A stretch of 18,729 nt of DNA, from NCBI GenBank assembly GCA_002478685.1, contig DLPY01000044.1:1-18729 (forward strand), in the 5' to 3' direction. Numbering within the stretch: position 1 is the stretch's first letter; each line of letters begins with the position of its first letter. Made by a program: the position numbers and the translations under genes. The notes under the pieces are model-generated. The model was not told where the DNA came from. It did no database searches and was given only the letters and a program-made list of their open reading frames with translations. Shown here in pieces: positions 6,023-13,803 of this stretch. The DNA comes from Flavobacteriaceae bacterium UBA7446. GTDB taxonomy: Bacteria > Bacteroidota > Bacteroidia > Flavobacteriales > Flavobacteriaceae.

Positions 6023-6670
6023 ATGAAAAAAATCTTACTCCCGGTGCTATGGATACTTATTGTCTTCTTTGGCTACAAGCTATACAATTCCATTTACGAG
6101 CCCATTCAATTCAATAAAGTCAAAACCGAACGCTATGCGGATGTTATCCGTACCCTAAAAGATATTGGTAGTGCGCAAATAGCGCACAAAAGTGTAATTG
6201 GTGTTTATGCCCAAGACTTTAAAAGCTTAGTGGAATTTGTGGATACAGCTCAATATGTACTTATCGAAAAAAGAGATTCCAGTTATTTAGAATACGACCG
6301 TATATATAGAATCGATATGCTTAAAGAAGTGCAAATTATTGATACTCTTGGGTTTGCCTCAGTGAAAGACTCACTTTTTGACACTTCTGACCACTATAAA
6401 AACATGGCAAATGTACCCGTAAAAGGCGTAGACGCTACGTTTAACATGAAGGCAGATGTTATTGATAAAAACGGATATCAAGTGCCCGTATTTGAAGTAA
6501 GTGTAGATAAAGAAGTTGTGCTACACGATCAAAACGCGTATTTGTTAGAACAAGAAAAAGCAACCGTTTCTGTGGATGGTGTAAATGGCCCAGCCATTAT
6601 TTTGGGTTCACTTTCTGAGGTTAGCACCAACGGAAATTGGCCTACCATTTACGATGCAGGAACACAATAA
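6023..6670 (+). CDS. Conserved hypothetical protein with N-terminal membrane anchor
   Basis: A 215-aa protein starting with a positively charged MKK and one hydrophobic segment (about residues 3-22), without a Cys lipobox, so probably a signal anchor with the rest outside the cytoplasm. After the anchor comes a charged helical part (KTERYADVIRTLKDIGSAQIAHKSVIG, about 33-60), loosely like the post-TM region of pseudopilins, then a beta-rich C-terminal half. I do not recognise a named family. It is the first gene of a three-gene operon with the DUF3822 gene (17 bp overlap) and rsmD. Confidence 0.75.
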   Translation: MKKILLPVLWILIVFFGYKLYNSIYEPIQFNKVKTERYADVIRTLKDIGSAQIAHKSVIGVYAQDFKSLVEFVDTAQYVLIEKRDSSYLEYDRIYRIDMLKEVQIIDTLGFASVKDSLFDTSDHYKNMANVPVKGVDATFNMKADVIDKNGYQVPVFEVSVDKEVVLHDQNAYLLEQEKATVSVDGVNGPAIILGSLSEVSTNGNWPTIYDAGTQ

Positions 6671-7472
6671 TAAAAAATCTAAAACGAGTACCTTTTTGTC
6701 CATTCACATACACGTGGGTGGACTTTCTTTTTTTACCCATAACATCAAAACCCAGAAGGCCACTCCAGTAGTTCACAAAAAGTTTACAAACCACACCCCC
6801 ATTGAAAAACTACATGAAGAAATTTTCAGTGTACTTAAGACACAACAACTTCTAGAAAAATCATTTAAAGAAGTGCGTTGCAGCGTTGAAAATAATTTGG
6901 CTACTCTAGTACCAAAATCTCTGTTTGAAGAAAACTCGCTACATGAATACGTCCAAAAAGACATTGCTATTGAAGCAAATGATTTTGTTGCTTATGACAT
7001 TCTTCCAAATGCAGATTGGGTATGCGTTTATGTGCCATTTGTAAATGTAAACAATCTGTTGATAGATTCCTTTGGAGCATTTAAATATTACCATGCGGTT
7101 AGCATTTGGCTACAAGCATTAGCATCGCACAGCAAAGCTGACGGTGAATTGGTATGGAGTTTATACAAAGAAAATAACCATTTGCATGTAGCACTTCTAA
7201 GAGACAAAAAACTTCAATTTTATAATTGTTTTGAAGCTGCTAATCCAAAAGACGTTGCCTACTATATGCTGCTATCGGCAAAGGAAAATAATGTAAGTCC
7301 CAATGAGGTACCCTTATTTGTAGCTGGGGACATTGTTTCCGATGACGCCAACTACAAAGAGCTTCACACGTTTGTGCGTAGTTTAAACTTCCTCTCACCT
7401 GAGCATAACTTGCTATTTGAAACGCCAAGACTGCATGCCCACCAAGACTTTTGTGTTCTAAATTTGGCCTAA
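6654..7472 (+). CDS. DUF3822 family protein
   Basis: A 272-aa protein, near the usual DUF3822 length. The ATG at 6654 is chosen rather than in-frame starts up to 6585, because those would lie deep in the preceding gene and the family starts shortly before the first strand (LSIHIHVGGLSFFTHN). The fold is thought to be actin/Hsp70-like; the LSIHIHVGGLSF strand fits the first phosphate-loop-like strand, and VPLFVAGDI near the C-terminus the second half. No catalytic role is known. It overlaps the upstream gene by 17 bp and shares TAATG with rsmD. The DUF3822-rsmD pairing is common in Bacteroidota. Confidence 0.85.
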   Translation: MQEHNNKKSKTSTFLSIHIHVGGLSFFTHNIKTQKATPVVHKKFTNHTPIEKLHEEIFSVLKTQQLLEKSFKEVRCSVENNLATLVPKSLFEENSLHEYVQKDIAIEANDFVAYDILPNADWVCVYVPFVNVNNLLIDSFGAFKYYHAVSIWLQALASHSKADGELVWSLYKENNHLHVALLRDKKLQFYNCFEAANPKDVAYYMLLSAKENNVSPNEVPLFVAGDIVSDDANYKELHTFVRSLNFLSPEHNLLFETPRLHAHQDFCVLNLA

Positions 7473-8008
7473 TGCGCATCATTTCAGGAACTCAAAAAGG
7501 AAGGCGTATACATCCACCAAAAAACCTTCCTGTACGCCCCACTACAGACAGGGCTAAAGAAGCACTTTTCAATATTTTAATGCACCAATATGCTTTTGAA
7601 GTAACAGCCGTTTTGGATTTGTTTGCAGGGACTGGAAGCATTAGCTATGAATTTGCCTCACGCGGAGCTAAAGAGATTGTAGCTGTGGATAAAAATATAG
7701 CATGTACCAAATTTATATCGCAAACCGCAAAGGAGCTAGCACTTCCAATTTTGGTTGTCCGTGCCACTGTATTGAGCTTTTTAGAGCAGATAACCACAAG
7801 CTACAGCTTTATTTTCGCTGATCCTCCTTATGCCTTTTCCAAAGAAGAATATCGTGTTTTAGCAAATGCTATTTTTACTAAAAATGCGTTACAGAAAGAT
7901 GGACTTCTTATCATAGAACACTCCGAGCAAATAGAACTATCAGACCTCAATCGTTTTACAGAAGCCAGGAGCTACGGCGGTTGTGTATTCTCATTTTTTG
8001 AAGGGTGA
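7472..8008 (+). CDS. rsmD: 16S rRNA (guanine966-N2)-methyltransferase
   Basis: A 178-aa class I SAM-dependent methyltransferase modifying G966 of 16S rRNA in the small ribosomal subunit. The N-terminus MRIISGTQKGRRIHPP is diagnostic of RsmD, so the ATG at 7472 is preferred to an in-frame start at 7451. PTTDRAKEALFNIL follows, then the SAM-binding motif VLDLFAGTGSISYEFASRGA and the catalytic motif FADPPYAF ([DN]PPY type). It is translationally coupled to the DUF3822 gene (TAATG, 1 bp overlap). Its stop directly abuts the stop of the convergent rhomboid gene. Confidence 0.96.
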   Translation: MRIISGTQKGRRIHPPKNLPVRPTTDRAKEALFNILMHQYAFEVTAVLDLFAGTGSISYEFASRGAKEIVAVDKNIACTKFISQTAKELALPILVVRATVLSFLEQITTSYSFIFADPPYAFSKEEYRVLANAIFTKNALQKDGLLIIEHSEQIELSDLNRFTEARSYGGCVFSFFEG

Positions 8009-8875
8009 TTACTGCTTTCCTGCGCGGAACAGGTATTCCTTTTCGGCTTTGGTTAGGCTTTCATAACCAGACGCAGCAATTTTATCCAAAATAGCATCTA
8101 TCTTTTTTTGATCAACCTCTGACTCGGTTTTAGTGCTACGGGCTCTTTTAGTCGTCTTTTTTTTGGGTTTTGATGCGTTAAAAAGGGATGTAAATACATC
8201 TATCAGTCGCATAAACCAAGCGCCAATATCGTTTCCTTTTAAAAATTCACGCTGATATAGATAACCCCAAAGTGCGCCACCCAAATGGGCAATATGCCCT
8301 CCTGCATTTGATGTTGGAATTTGTACTACATCTAAAAAAACAAACAGTAGTGCAATGTATTTTAAGGGTACAGAAAACATAAACACTCGTATGGGAGAAT
8401 TTGGCATATAAGATGCCATAAATACCAAAATTGCCATGACCCCTGCAGAACTCCCAATGAGCATAGAAGATCTAGACTGAAACACAGGAAATATATTATA
8501 AGAAAGCAAGTAAATCAATCCGCCTACAACAATACCAACAAAAAAGGTGTTGAGCAACAAGCGTGCTTTAAATAAATTGAGCATCAAACCGCCAGCGATA
8601 TAAAGCAAGAGCATATTCCAAAAAATATGTCCCAGCGAGCCATGAAAAAAACCATAGGTGATGATAGTCCAAGGACGGGTGAGTACCGTATTAATATCTG
8701 CAGAAAGTTCAAAAAATGTCAGCCAATTAGATAAAGAGCTATTGAACAAAAACAAAAACGTGTTAAGCAATAGCGGCACAACAAAGAGCAACGCCATTAT
8801 AGCAATAAGGCGTTCCATCACATTAAATTTAGTGTATCTAAGTCGTATGTTCTGCCACAAATCCATCAGTTCCAA
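8009..8875 (-). CDS. Rhomboid-family intramembrane serine protease with C-terminal DUF6576-like tail
   Basis: A 288-aa polytopic membrane protein. Rhomboid features are HGSLGHIFWN (78-87, the HxxxN oxyanion site with N87), the nucleophile motif IGSSAGV with Ser143, and the catalytic His197 in GHIAHLGG, all within about six hydrophobic segments between residues 22 and 208. A basic cytoplasmic linker (KPKKKTTKRARS) leads to a conserved helical tail (about 254-288, QKKIDAILDKIAASGYESL...) that matches the DUF6576 extension of Bacteroidota rhomboids. The substrate is unknown. It is the last gene of the mutL operon and overlaps the second rhomboid by 10 bp. Catalytic residues are intact, so activity is expected. 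Confidence 0.93.
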   Translation of the reverse strand: MELMDLWQNIRLRYTKFNVMERLIAIMALLFVVPLLLNTFLFLFNSSLSNWLTFFELSADINTVLTRPWTIITYGFFHGSLGHIFWNMLLLYIAGGLMLNLFKARLLLNTFFVGIVVGGLIYLLSYNIFPVFQSRSSMLIGSSAGVMAILVFMASYMPNSPIRVFMFSVPLKYIALLFVFLDVVQIPTSNAGGHIAHLGGALWGYLYQREFLKGNDIGAWFMRLIDVFTSLFNASKPKKKTTKRARSTKTESEVDQKKIDAILDKIAASGYESLTKAEKEYLFRAGKQ

Positions 8876-9552
8876 CGGTTTTGGTTAAACTGATTGCGTT
8901 TCCAATACCACATCATCAAGAATCCGGTAATGGCTCCGCCCACATGGGCAAAATGCGCAATAGGACCCATAGAATAGGATGAAAATCCAAAAAACAAATC
9001 CATCAAAAGAATAAGTGGCACAAAGTATTTTGCTTTAATTGGAATAGGTAAAAAGATAAGCATCAACTCAGTATTTGGAAACATAAAGGCAAAGGCGACC
9101 AAAACGCCGTACAATGCTCCCGATGCGCCCACCATGCGAACGTGAAACAAGGATTGTGTTTGTTGTTGCAATGAATTGTAAATTTCGTCAAGCGAATACC
9201 CTTGCAGAACTAACTCATCTACCCACCCTTGGATTTGAAGGTGGTACACCAACAACTGCAGCGCGGCCGCTCCAACTCCAGTAGAGATATAAAAAAATAG
9301 AAACTTGTTTTTGCCCCACATTTGTACCAAAGGCGAACCAAACATCCAAAGCCCAAACATATTGAACAAAATATGTGAAATGCTTCCATGCATAAACATA
9401 TGCGTAAGCACTTGCCATATGAAAAATAAGTCGTTTTTGGGATAATGCAATGCCAAAACGTCATATGCAAACTCCCCAATAAACTGACTTCCAATGAAAA
9501 TCAGCACATTGATAATTATCAGGTGCTTGATAATGTCTGGAATATTTCTCAT
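8866..9552 (-). CDS. Rhomboid-family intramembrane serine protease
   Basis: A 228-aa protein, compact rhomboid core without extensions. The HxxxN motif is at HILFN (60-64), the nucleophile is GASGALYG (Ser144), and the catalytic His203 is in HFAHVGG. About six membrane segments are visible. It overlaps mutL by 4 bp and the downstream rhomboid by 10 bp, so all three genes are probably translated in a coupled way. mutL followed by two rhomboids is a recurrent Bacteroidota arrangement; a functional link to mismatch repair is not implied. Confidence 0.94.
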   Translation of the reverse strand: MRNIPDIIKHLIIINVLIFIGSQFIGEFAYDVLALHYPKNDLFFIWQVLTHMFMHGSISHILFNMFGLWMFGSPLVQMWGKNKFLFFYISTGVGAAALQLLVYHLQIQGWVDELVLQGYSLDEIYNSLQQQTQSLFHVRMVGASGALYGVLVAFAFMFPNTELMLIFLPIPIKAKYFVPLILLMDLFFGFSSYSMGPIAHFAHVGGAITGFLMMWYWKRNQFNQNRWN

Positions 9553-11315
9553 GGTGAAAAGAAGCGGTCTAACTCTTGTAATGACAACACCCTAAAAGTT
9601 GCCTTTCCTTCAGGGGTGCGATCGGATTCTTTACAAGATAAAAGTTTGTGTATCAATTCTATTTGTTCGTGCGGTGCCAAACTGCGTCCGGAAGGAATAC
9701 TCTGTTGTTTTGCCAACGAACGCGCCATAACATCACGTTGCAAAAATGCATGAACTGTGCCATTTGTGGTCTGTGTCAGCCATTGCTGCAAAAAATGAGG
9801 AATATCCTCTATGGCAAACACATCAGGTATGGCAGAAAATTTTATAGTATCATCAACAGCATTTGCAATTGCAAAACCCATTCCTTCCAGTGCCTCGCGA
9901 TGTGAGTTTAAGGCGCCAATACTTGGTGTATCAAGCGTTAGTACAAGCGGAACTGCTAAAGTTTGTGAGAGCACCTCTTTGGTTTCCCAAGCATGCATAT
10001 AACCTTCATATAACACTCTTTCGTGCGCCCTACGTTGATGCACCACAATTACGCCATTTTGGTGTGGTGCAATAAGAAATTTTTGGGCATATTGAAACGA
10101 AACTGTAACCTTATCTGTTGATAGCGGCAAAATTGGTTCTGCGATTTTTTCTGGAATAACATCATCAAAGGAAACTGATTTTTTAAAGTGTTGGGGTTTT
10201 GATGTCTGGGCAAAGGGGTTAAAGTTTGGGTTAACAGAAACCCGAGGCGCAACAGGAGCAACTTTATGCTGCGCATAAGAAGTCTCTAAAGTATTGTCTT
10301 TTGAAAAATCCAAAACAGGTGCAATGCTAAACTGCCCCAAACTGTGTTTTATGGCAGCACGAAGCACAGCATAAAGGGCATGTTCATCCTCAAATTTTAC
10401 TTCTGTTTTGGTAGGGTGTATGTTAATGTCCAAATGATTTGGAGGTACATCTAAATACAAAAAATAGCCCGGCTTATGATTGGGCGAAAGCAAGCCCTCA
10501 AACGCTGAAATTACGGCATGATGCAAATAACCGCTTTTGATATATCGGTTGTTAACAAAGAAAAACTGTTGATGGCGTGATTTTTTTGCAAAACTTGGTT
10601 TGAGCACAAAGCCGTTTATTTTTACCAATTCGGTAGTTTCCTCCACAGGAACTAAGCGTTCGTCAAATTTTGGTCCAAACACGTGCACAATACGTTGCCG
10701 AGAAGTGGTTGGTGGCAACTGAAATACCTCTGTGCCGTTGTGTAACAATTCAAAGTGAATATCGTGATGCACCAACGCCACACGGTGAAATTCATCTGTA
10801 ATATGACGAAATTCTACCGCGGTAGATTTTAAAAAATTACGCCGTGCTGGAATGTTAAAAAACAAGTTTTTTACAGAAACAGAAGTTCCTTCAGCAGCGT
10901 TGGTGCGCTGTTGGTGTGTTACTTCGGAGCCCTCAATAGTTATCCGAACACCCAAATCATCCGCTTTGGTTCTGGTTACGAGTTGAACCTGTGCTACAGC
11001 AGCAATACTCGCCATTGCTTCGCCGCGAAACCCTTTAGTGTTTATATTAAAAAGGTCGTCAGCTTTTTCAATTTTGGAGGTAGCGTGTCGTTCAAAACAC
11101 ATTCTGGCATCCGTTTCGCTCATGCCCCTACCGTTATCCACTACTTGAATATGTGCTTTTCCAGCTTCTTTAACAATAAGTGAAATACGCGTAGCACCGG
11201 CATCAATCGCATTTTCAAGCAATTCTTTTACCACAGAGGCAGGGCGTTGTACTACCTCGCCTGCAGCAATTTGATTGGCTACATGGTCTGGAAGCAATCG
11301 AATGATATCAATCAT
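9549..11315 (-). CDS. mutL: DNA mismatch repair protein MutL
   Basis: A 588-aa protein. The GHKL ATPase N-terminus is complete: VVKELLENAIDAGA (28-41, Mg-binding N35), VDNGRGM (59-65), RHATSKI (76-82), GFRGEAM (95-101) and the NxH-type DINIHPTK (296-303). A Pro-rich linker (~335-400) precedes the C-terminal dimerisation domain. The DQHA(x)2E(x)4E endonuclease motif is degenerate: HQRRAHERVLYE at 426-437 has His for the Asp and Arg for the His, and the C-terminal CPxGRP-type motif reads TPEGKA. It therefore may have lost nicking activity, as seen in part of the phylum. The ATG at 11315 is preferred to the GTG at 11321 because the product then begins MIDIIRLLPDHVANQIAAGEV. It acts with MutS in strand-directed repair. 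Confidence 0.96.
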   Translation of the reverse strand: MIDIIRLLPDHVANQIAAGEVVQRPASVVKELLENAIDAGATRISLIVKEAGKAHIQVVDNGRGMSETDARMCFERHATSKIEKADDLFNINTKGFRGEAMASIAAVAQVQLVTRTKADDLGVRITIEGSEVTHQQRTNAAEGTSVSVKNLFFNIPARRNFLKSTAVEFRHITDEFHRVALVHHDIHFELLHNGTEVFQLPPTTSRQRIVHVFGPKFDERLVPVEETTELVKINGFVLKPSFAKKSRHQQFFFVNNRYIKSGYLHHAVISAFEGLLSPNHKPGYFLYLDVPPNHLDINIHPTKTEVKFEDEHALYAVLRAAIKHSLGQFSIAPVLDFSKDNTLETSYAQHKVAPVAPRVSVNPNFNPFAQTSKPQHFKKSVSFDDVIPEKIAEPILPLSTDKVTVSFQYAQKFLIAPHQNGVIVVHQRRAHERVLYEGYMHAWETKEVLSQTLAVPLVLTLDTPSIGALNSHREALEGMGFAIANAVDDTIKFSAIPDVFAIEDIPHFLQQWLTQTTNGTVHAFLQRDVMARSLAKQQSIPSGRSLAPHEQIELIHKLLSCKESDRTPEGKATFRVLSLQELDRFFSP

Positions 11316-11320
11316 AAGCA

Positions 11321-11602
11321 CTAAAAAATTGATAGATCAAAATCTAACACATAAAGTGCTAGCAATAGCAAAACCGCTATGATAAGTAACAATCGGGGCG
11401 AAACACTTCGATTTCTTCTATTTCGACTCATATCACGAGCATCACGCCAATGGGCACCAAAGTCGTTGTTGTTGGGCGTGTCGCGGTACTGCTCAAAAGT
11501 AGAACCAAACGCATAGGGATTTACAGATTGTTTTCCCTTATAATATCTGGGAGTGTAATTAAATCGACGGTTTTTTCGTTGTTTTAAAAATGATAATCGC
11601 AC
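11321..11602 (-). CDS. Small conserved hypothetical membrane protein encoded upstream of mutL
   Basis: A 93-aa protein if started at the GTG at 11602 (product MRLSFLKQRKNRRFNYTPRY). The frame extends to an ATG at 11650, but a perfect -7 promoter box lies at 11620-11627, so the longer form is unlikely. It has a very basic aromatic N-terminus, a hydrophilic middle (NPYAFGSTFEQYR...HWRDARD) and one C-terminal hydrophobic segment (about LLLIIAVLLLLALYVL), suggesting a tail-anchored inner-membrane protein. It is 5 bp from the mutL ATG and is probably the first gene of that operon. Function is unknown. Confidence 0.75.
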   Translation of the reverse strand: MRLSFLKQRKNRRFNYTPRYYKGKQSVNPYAFGSTFEQYRDTPNNNDFGAHWRDARDMSRNRRNRSVSPRLLLIIAVLLLLALYVLDFDLSIF

Positions 11603-11619
11603 ATGTGATGAATGAAACT

Positions 11620-11627
11620 CAAATGTA
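11620..11627 (-). promoter_or_regulatory. Perfect -7 promoter element (TACATTTG) of the mutL operon
   Basis: On the minus strand TACATTTG matches TAnnTTTG exactly, 17 bases before the proposed GTG start at 11602. It is back to back with the plus-strand element at 11657-11664. Confidence 0.5.
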
Positions 11628-11656
11628 CAAAAAGCATAAGAAACGCTCACAATACC

Positions 11657-11664
11657 TATCTTTG
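11657..11664 (+). promoter_or_regulatory. Perfect -7 promoter element (TATCTTTG), nearly leaderless
   Basis: It is an exact TAnnTTTG match ending 4 bases before the ATG at 11669. The transcript start predicted from this box would fall on or beside the start codon, so the mRNA may be leaderless or nearly so. Confidence 0.5.
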
Positions 11665-11668
11665 TTTA

Positions 11669-12679
11669 ATGATTGAATTACAACTTCACCAATTGGCACA
11701 ATGGTTAGAAACCCCGTCAAAAATGGTTATCATACCCCATAAAAACCCTGATGGCGATGCCATGGGAAGCGCCTTAGCGTGGCAAAATGTAATGCGTCAG
11801 CTTGGACATGCGGCAACGGTTCTTGCGCCTAATGCCTATCCTACATTTTTGCATTGGATGCCTGGACATGAAGACGTTATCATTTATGAAAATGCGCAAA
11901 AAAAAGGCAACAAGCTTATTGCAGAGGCAGATTTTATTTTTACGCTTGATTTTAACACACTTAAGCGTATTGATGACATGGGCGATCGTGTTACCAAAAG
12001 CAAGGCGAAAAAAATTATGATTGACCACCACCAAGAACCTGACAATTATGCGGATTTAATATTTTCCGAACCAACCATTGGCTCTACCTGTGAATTGGTA
12101 TATCAAATTATTGATAGACTAGGTAAAAAGAATTGTATCAACAAAGAAGTTGCCACCTGTATTTATACTGGCATTTTGACCGACACCGGTTCGTTTAAGT
12201 TTCCAAGTGTTACATCAAGCACACATAGATCAGTTGCTGAGCTTATGGATTGTGGGGTAAATCACAGTTATATTCACGAGAAAATTAAAGATACTGCGCG
12301 TCCAGATAGATTAAAATTATTAGGCATTGCGTTGCGAAATATGGTTTTTTTAAACGATGTTAACACAGCATACATTACCTTATGCCAAGACGAACTAGAT
12401 GAATGCAATTTCCAAAAAGGCGATACCGAAGGGTTTGTAAACTATGGCTTATCGGTTTCAGGCATTCAAATAGCAGTAATAATGGTTGAATACCGGCATG
12501 AAGATGTGGTAAAACTTTCGTTTAGGAGTAAAGGAAATTTAGCTGTAAATACATTTGCTAAAACCTTTTTTGACGGCGGCGGACACATCAATGCTGCAGG
12601 TGGAGTTTCAAAACGATCATTAAAACAAACCGAAAGCTATTTTATTGACTCATTGCGCGCATTTTTTGCTAGTCATTAA
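11669..12679 (+). CDS. nrnA: DHH-family phosphoesterase, bifunctional oligoribonuclease/PAP phosphatase type (NrnA-like)
   Basis: A 336-aa protein with the two-domain DHH-DHHA1 layout. Motif I is HKNPDGDAMGS (24-34, metal-binding D28 and D30), motif II is FTLDFN (91-96), the DHH motif is MIDHHQ (117-122), and the DHHA1 glycine-rich substrate-binding motif is GGGHINAAGG (303-312). Family members degrade 2-5 nt RNA fragments and dephosphorylate pAp. The ATG at 11669 is preferred to one at 11612 because the longer form would include the promoter box, and MIELQLHQLAQWL fits the family N-terminus. It is divergent from the mutL operon and 41 bp before the immunophilin gene. Confidence 0.92.
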   Translation: MIELQLHQLAQWLETPSKMVIIPHKNPDGDAMGSALAWQNVMRQLGHAATVLAPNAYPTFLHWMPGHEDVIIYENAQKKGNKLIAEADFIFTLDFNTLKRIDDMGDRVTKSKAKKIMIDHHQEPDNYADLIFSEPTIGSTCELVYQIIDRLGKKNCINKEVATCIYTGILTDTGSFKFPSVTSSTHRSVAELMDCGVNHSYIHEKIKDTARPDRLKLLGIALRNMVFLNDVNTAYITLCQDELDECNFQKGDTEGFVNYGLSVSGIQIAVIMVEYRHEDVVKLSFRSKGNLAVNTFAKTFFDGGGHINAAGGVSKRSLKQTESYFIDSLRAFFASH

Positions 12680-12694
12680 ATTACTTGTTTTTTG

Positions 12695-12702
12695 TACATT
12701 TC
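12695..12702 (+). promoter_or_regulatory. Weak -7 element (TACATTTC) before the immunophilin gene
   Basis: Seven of eight positions match TAnnTTTG, ending 18 bases before the ATG at 12721. It could give the lipoprotein gene its own transcription besides read-through from the DHH gene. Confidence 0.25.
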
Positions 12703-12720
12703 AACTATCAAAATTTAATT

Positions 12721-13803
12721 ATGATTAAACAAATCACATTTTTCATTGCAATCCTCTTTGTATGTATAGGCTGTTCTACTTCAAAAAAGGGGTTAGATAA
12801 AGGGCTTTACGCCGACATAAAAACCAATAAAGGCAATATCCTTGTCCAACTTACATACGATAAAACCCCAAATACGGTTGCAAACTTTGTTTCTTTAGCC
12901 GAGGGCACCAATAATCAAGTAGACAGTATACACAAAGGAAAACCTTACTATAACGGGATTGTTTTTCACCGTGTTATTGCAAATTTCATGATACAAGGCG
13001 GTGATCCTACCGGAACAGGGCAAGGTGGTCCAGGGTACAAGTTTGAAGATGAATTCGTTGATGACCTCAATCATGATGGTCCAGGTGTATTGTCGATGGC
13101 AAATGCAGGTCCAAATACCAACGGAAGTCAGTTTTTTATTACACACAAAGAGACTCCTTGGTTAGATGGAAAGCACAGCGTTTTTGGCCGTGTGATAAAG
13201 GGACAAAATGTGGTGGATTCTATCCAACAAAATGACACCATTATTGCCGTAGAAATCATTAGAAAAGGAAGTGATGCAAGAAAATTTAAGGCGGAAAAAG
13301 TTTTTGACTCGTACTTTGAAGGAATTGAAGAAAGAAAAGCAGCTAAAATCGTAAAGTTTGAGAAGGCTAAACTAGATAAAGCTGCTGCACTTAACGAACT
13401 AAAAGCACAAGCTACCAAAACAAGAAGCGGACTTTCATATGTGATTACCAACAAAACAGAGGGTACTGCAGTAGTACCGGGAGTTACGGCATTTACACAC
13501 TATGCCGTTTATTTTGAAGATGGAAAACTGCTAGACACTTCTATAGCAGCAGTGGCAAAAGCTTATGATATGTACGATTCGCGACGTGATAACCGTGGTG
13601 GTTATAGTCCTATCGAGGCGCGCGTAGACCCTGAAGTTTCACTTATTGCAGGGTTTAAAGAAGGGTTGTCGCTTTTAAAGGAAGGTGAAAAAGCCACGCT
13701 TTACCTACCCTCTAACATCGCCTATGGCGAGGGAAATTCGGTTATACCTCCTAATACTACCCTAATTTTTGAGGTGGAAATTGTGGAAGTGCGGTCGGAA
13801 TGA
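12721..13803 (+). CDS. Dual immunophilin lipoprotein: cyclophilin and FKBP peptidyl-prolyl isomerase domains
   Basis: A 360-aa protein. The N-terminus is a lipoprotein signal (hydrophobic to residue 17, then Cys18 in CIGCSTS; the -3 residue is Cys, an imperfect lipobox). The cyclophilin domain (~28-182) has FHRVIANFMIQGGD (catalytic Arg84), NGSQFFI (134-140) and WLDGKHSVFG. A charged helical linker (~190-235, FEGIEERKAAKIVKFEKAKL) joins it to an FKBP domain (~236-357) with HYAVYFEDGKLLDTS, LIAGFKEGL, GEKATLYLPSNIAYGE and IPPNTTLIFEVEIV. It should catalyse proline isomerisation in the periplasm, attached to a membrane. This order is the cyclophilin-FKBP type described in Flavobacterium. It overlaps the DUF3810 gene by 4 bp (ATGA). 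The start at 12721 is chosen because the lipoprotein signal begins there. Confidence 0.93.
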   Translation: MIKQITFFIAILFVCIGCSTSKKGLDKGLYADIKTNKGNILVQLTYDKTPNTVANFVSLAEGTNNQVDSIHKGKPYYNGIVFHRVIANFMIQGGDPTGTGQGGPGYKFEDEFVDDLNHDGPGVLSMANAGPNTNGSQFFITHKETPWLDGKHSVFGRVIKGQNVVDSIQQNDTIIAVEIIRKGSDARKFKAEKVFDSYFEGIEERKAAKIVKFEKAKLDKAAALNELKAQATKTRSGLSYVITNKTEGTAVVPGVTAFTHYAVYFEDGKLLDTSIAAVAKAYDMYDSRRDNRGGYSPIEARVDPEVSLIAGFKEGLSLLKEGEKATLYLPSNIAYGEGNSVIPPNTTLIFEVEIVEVRSE

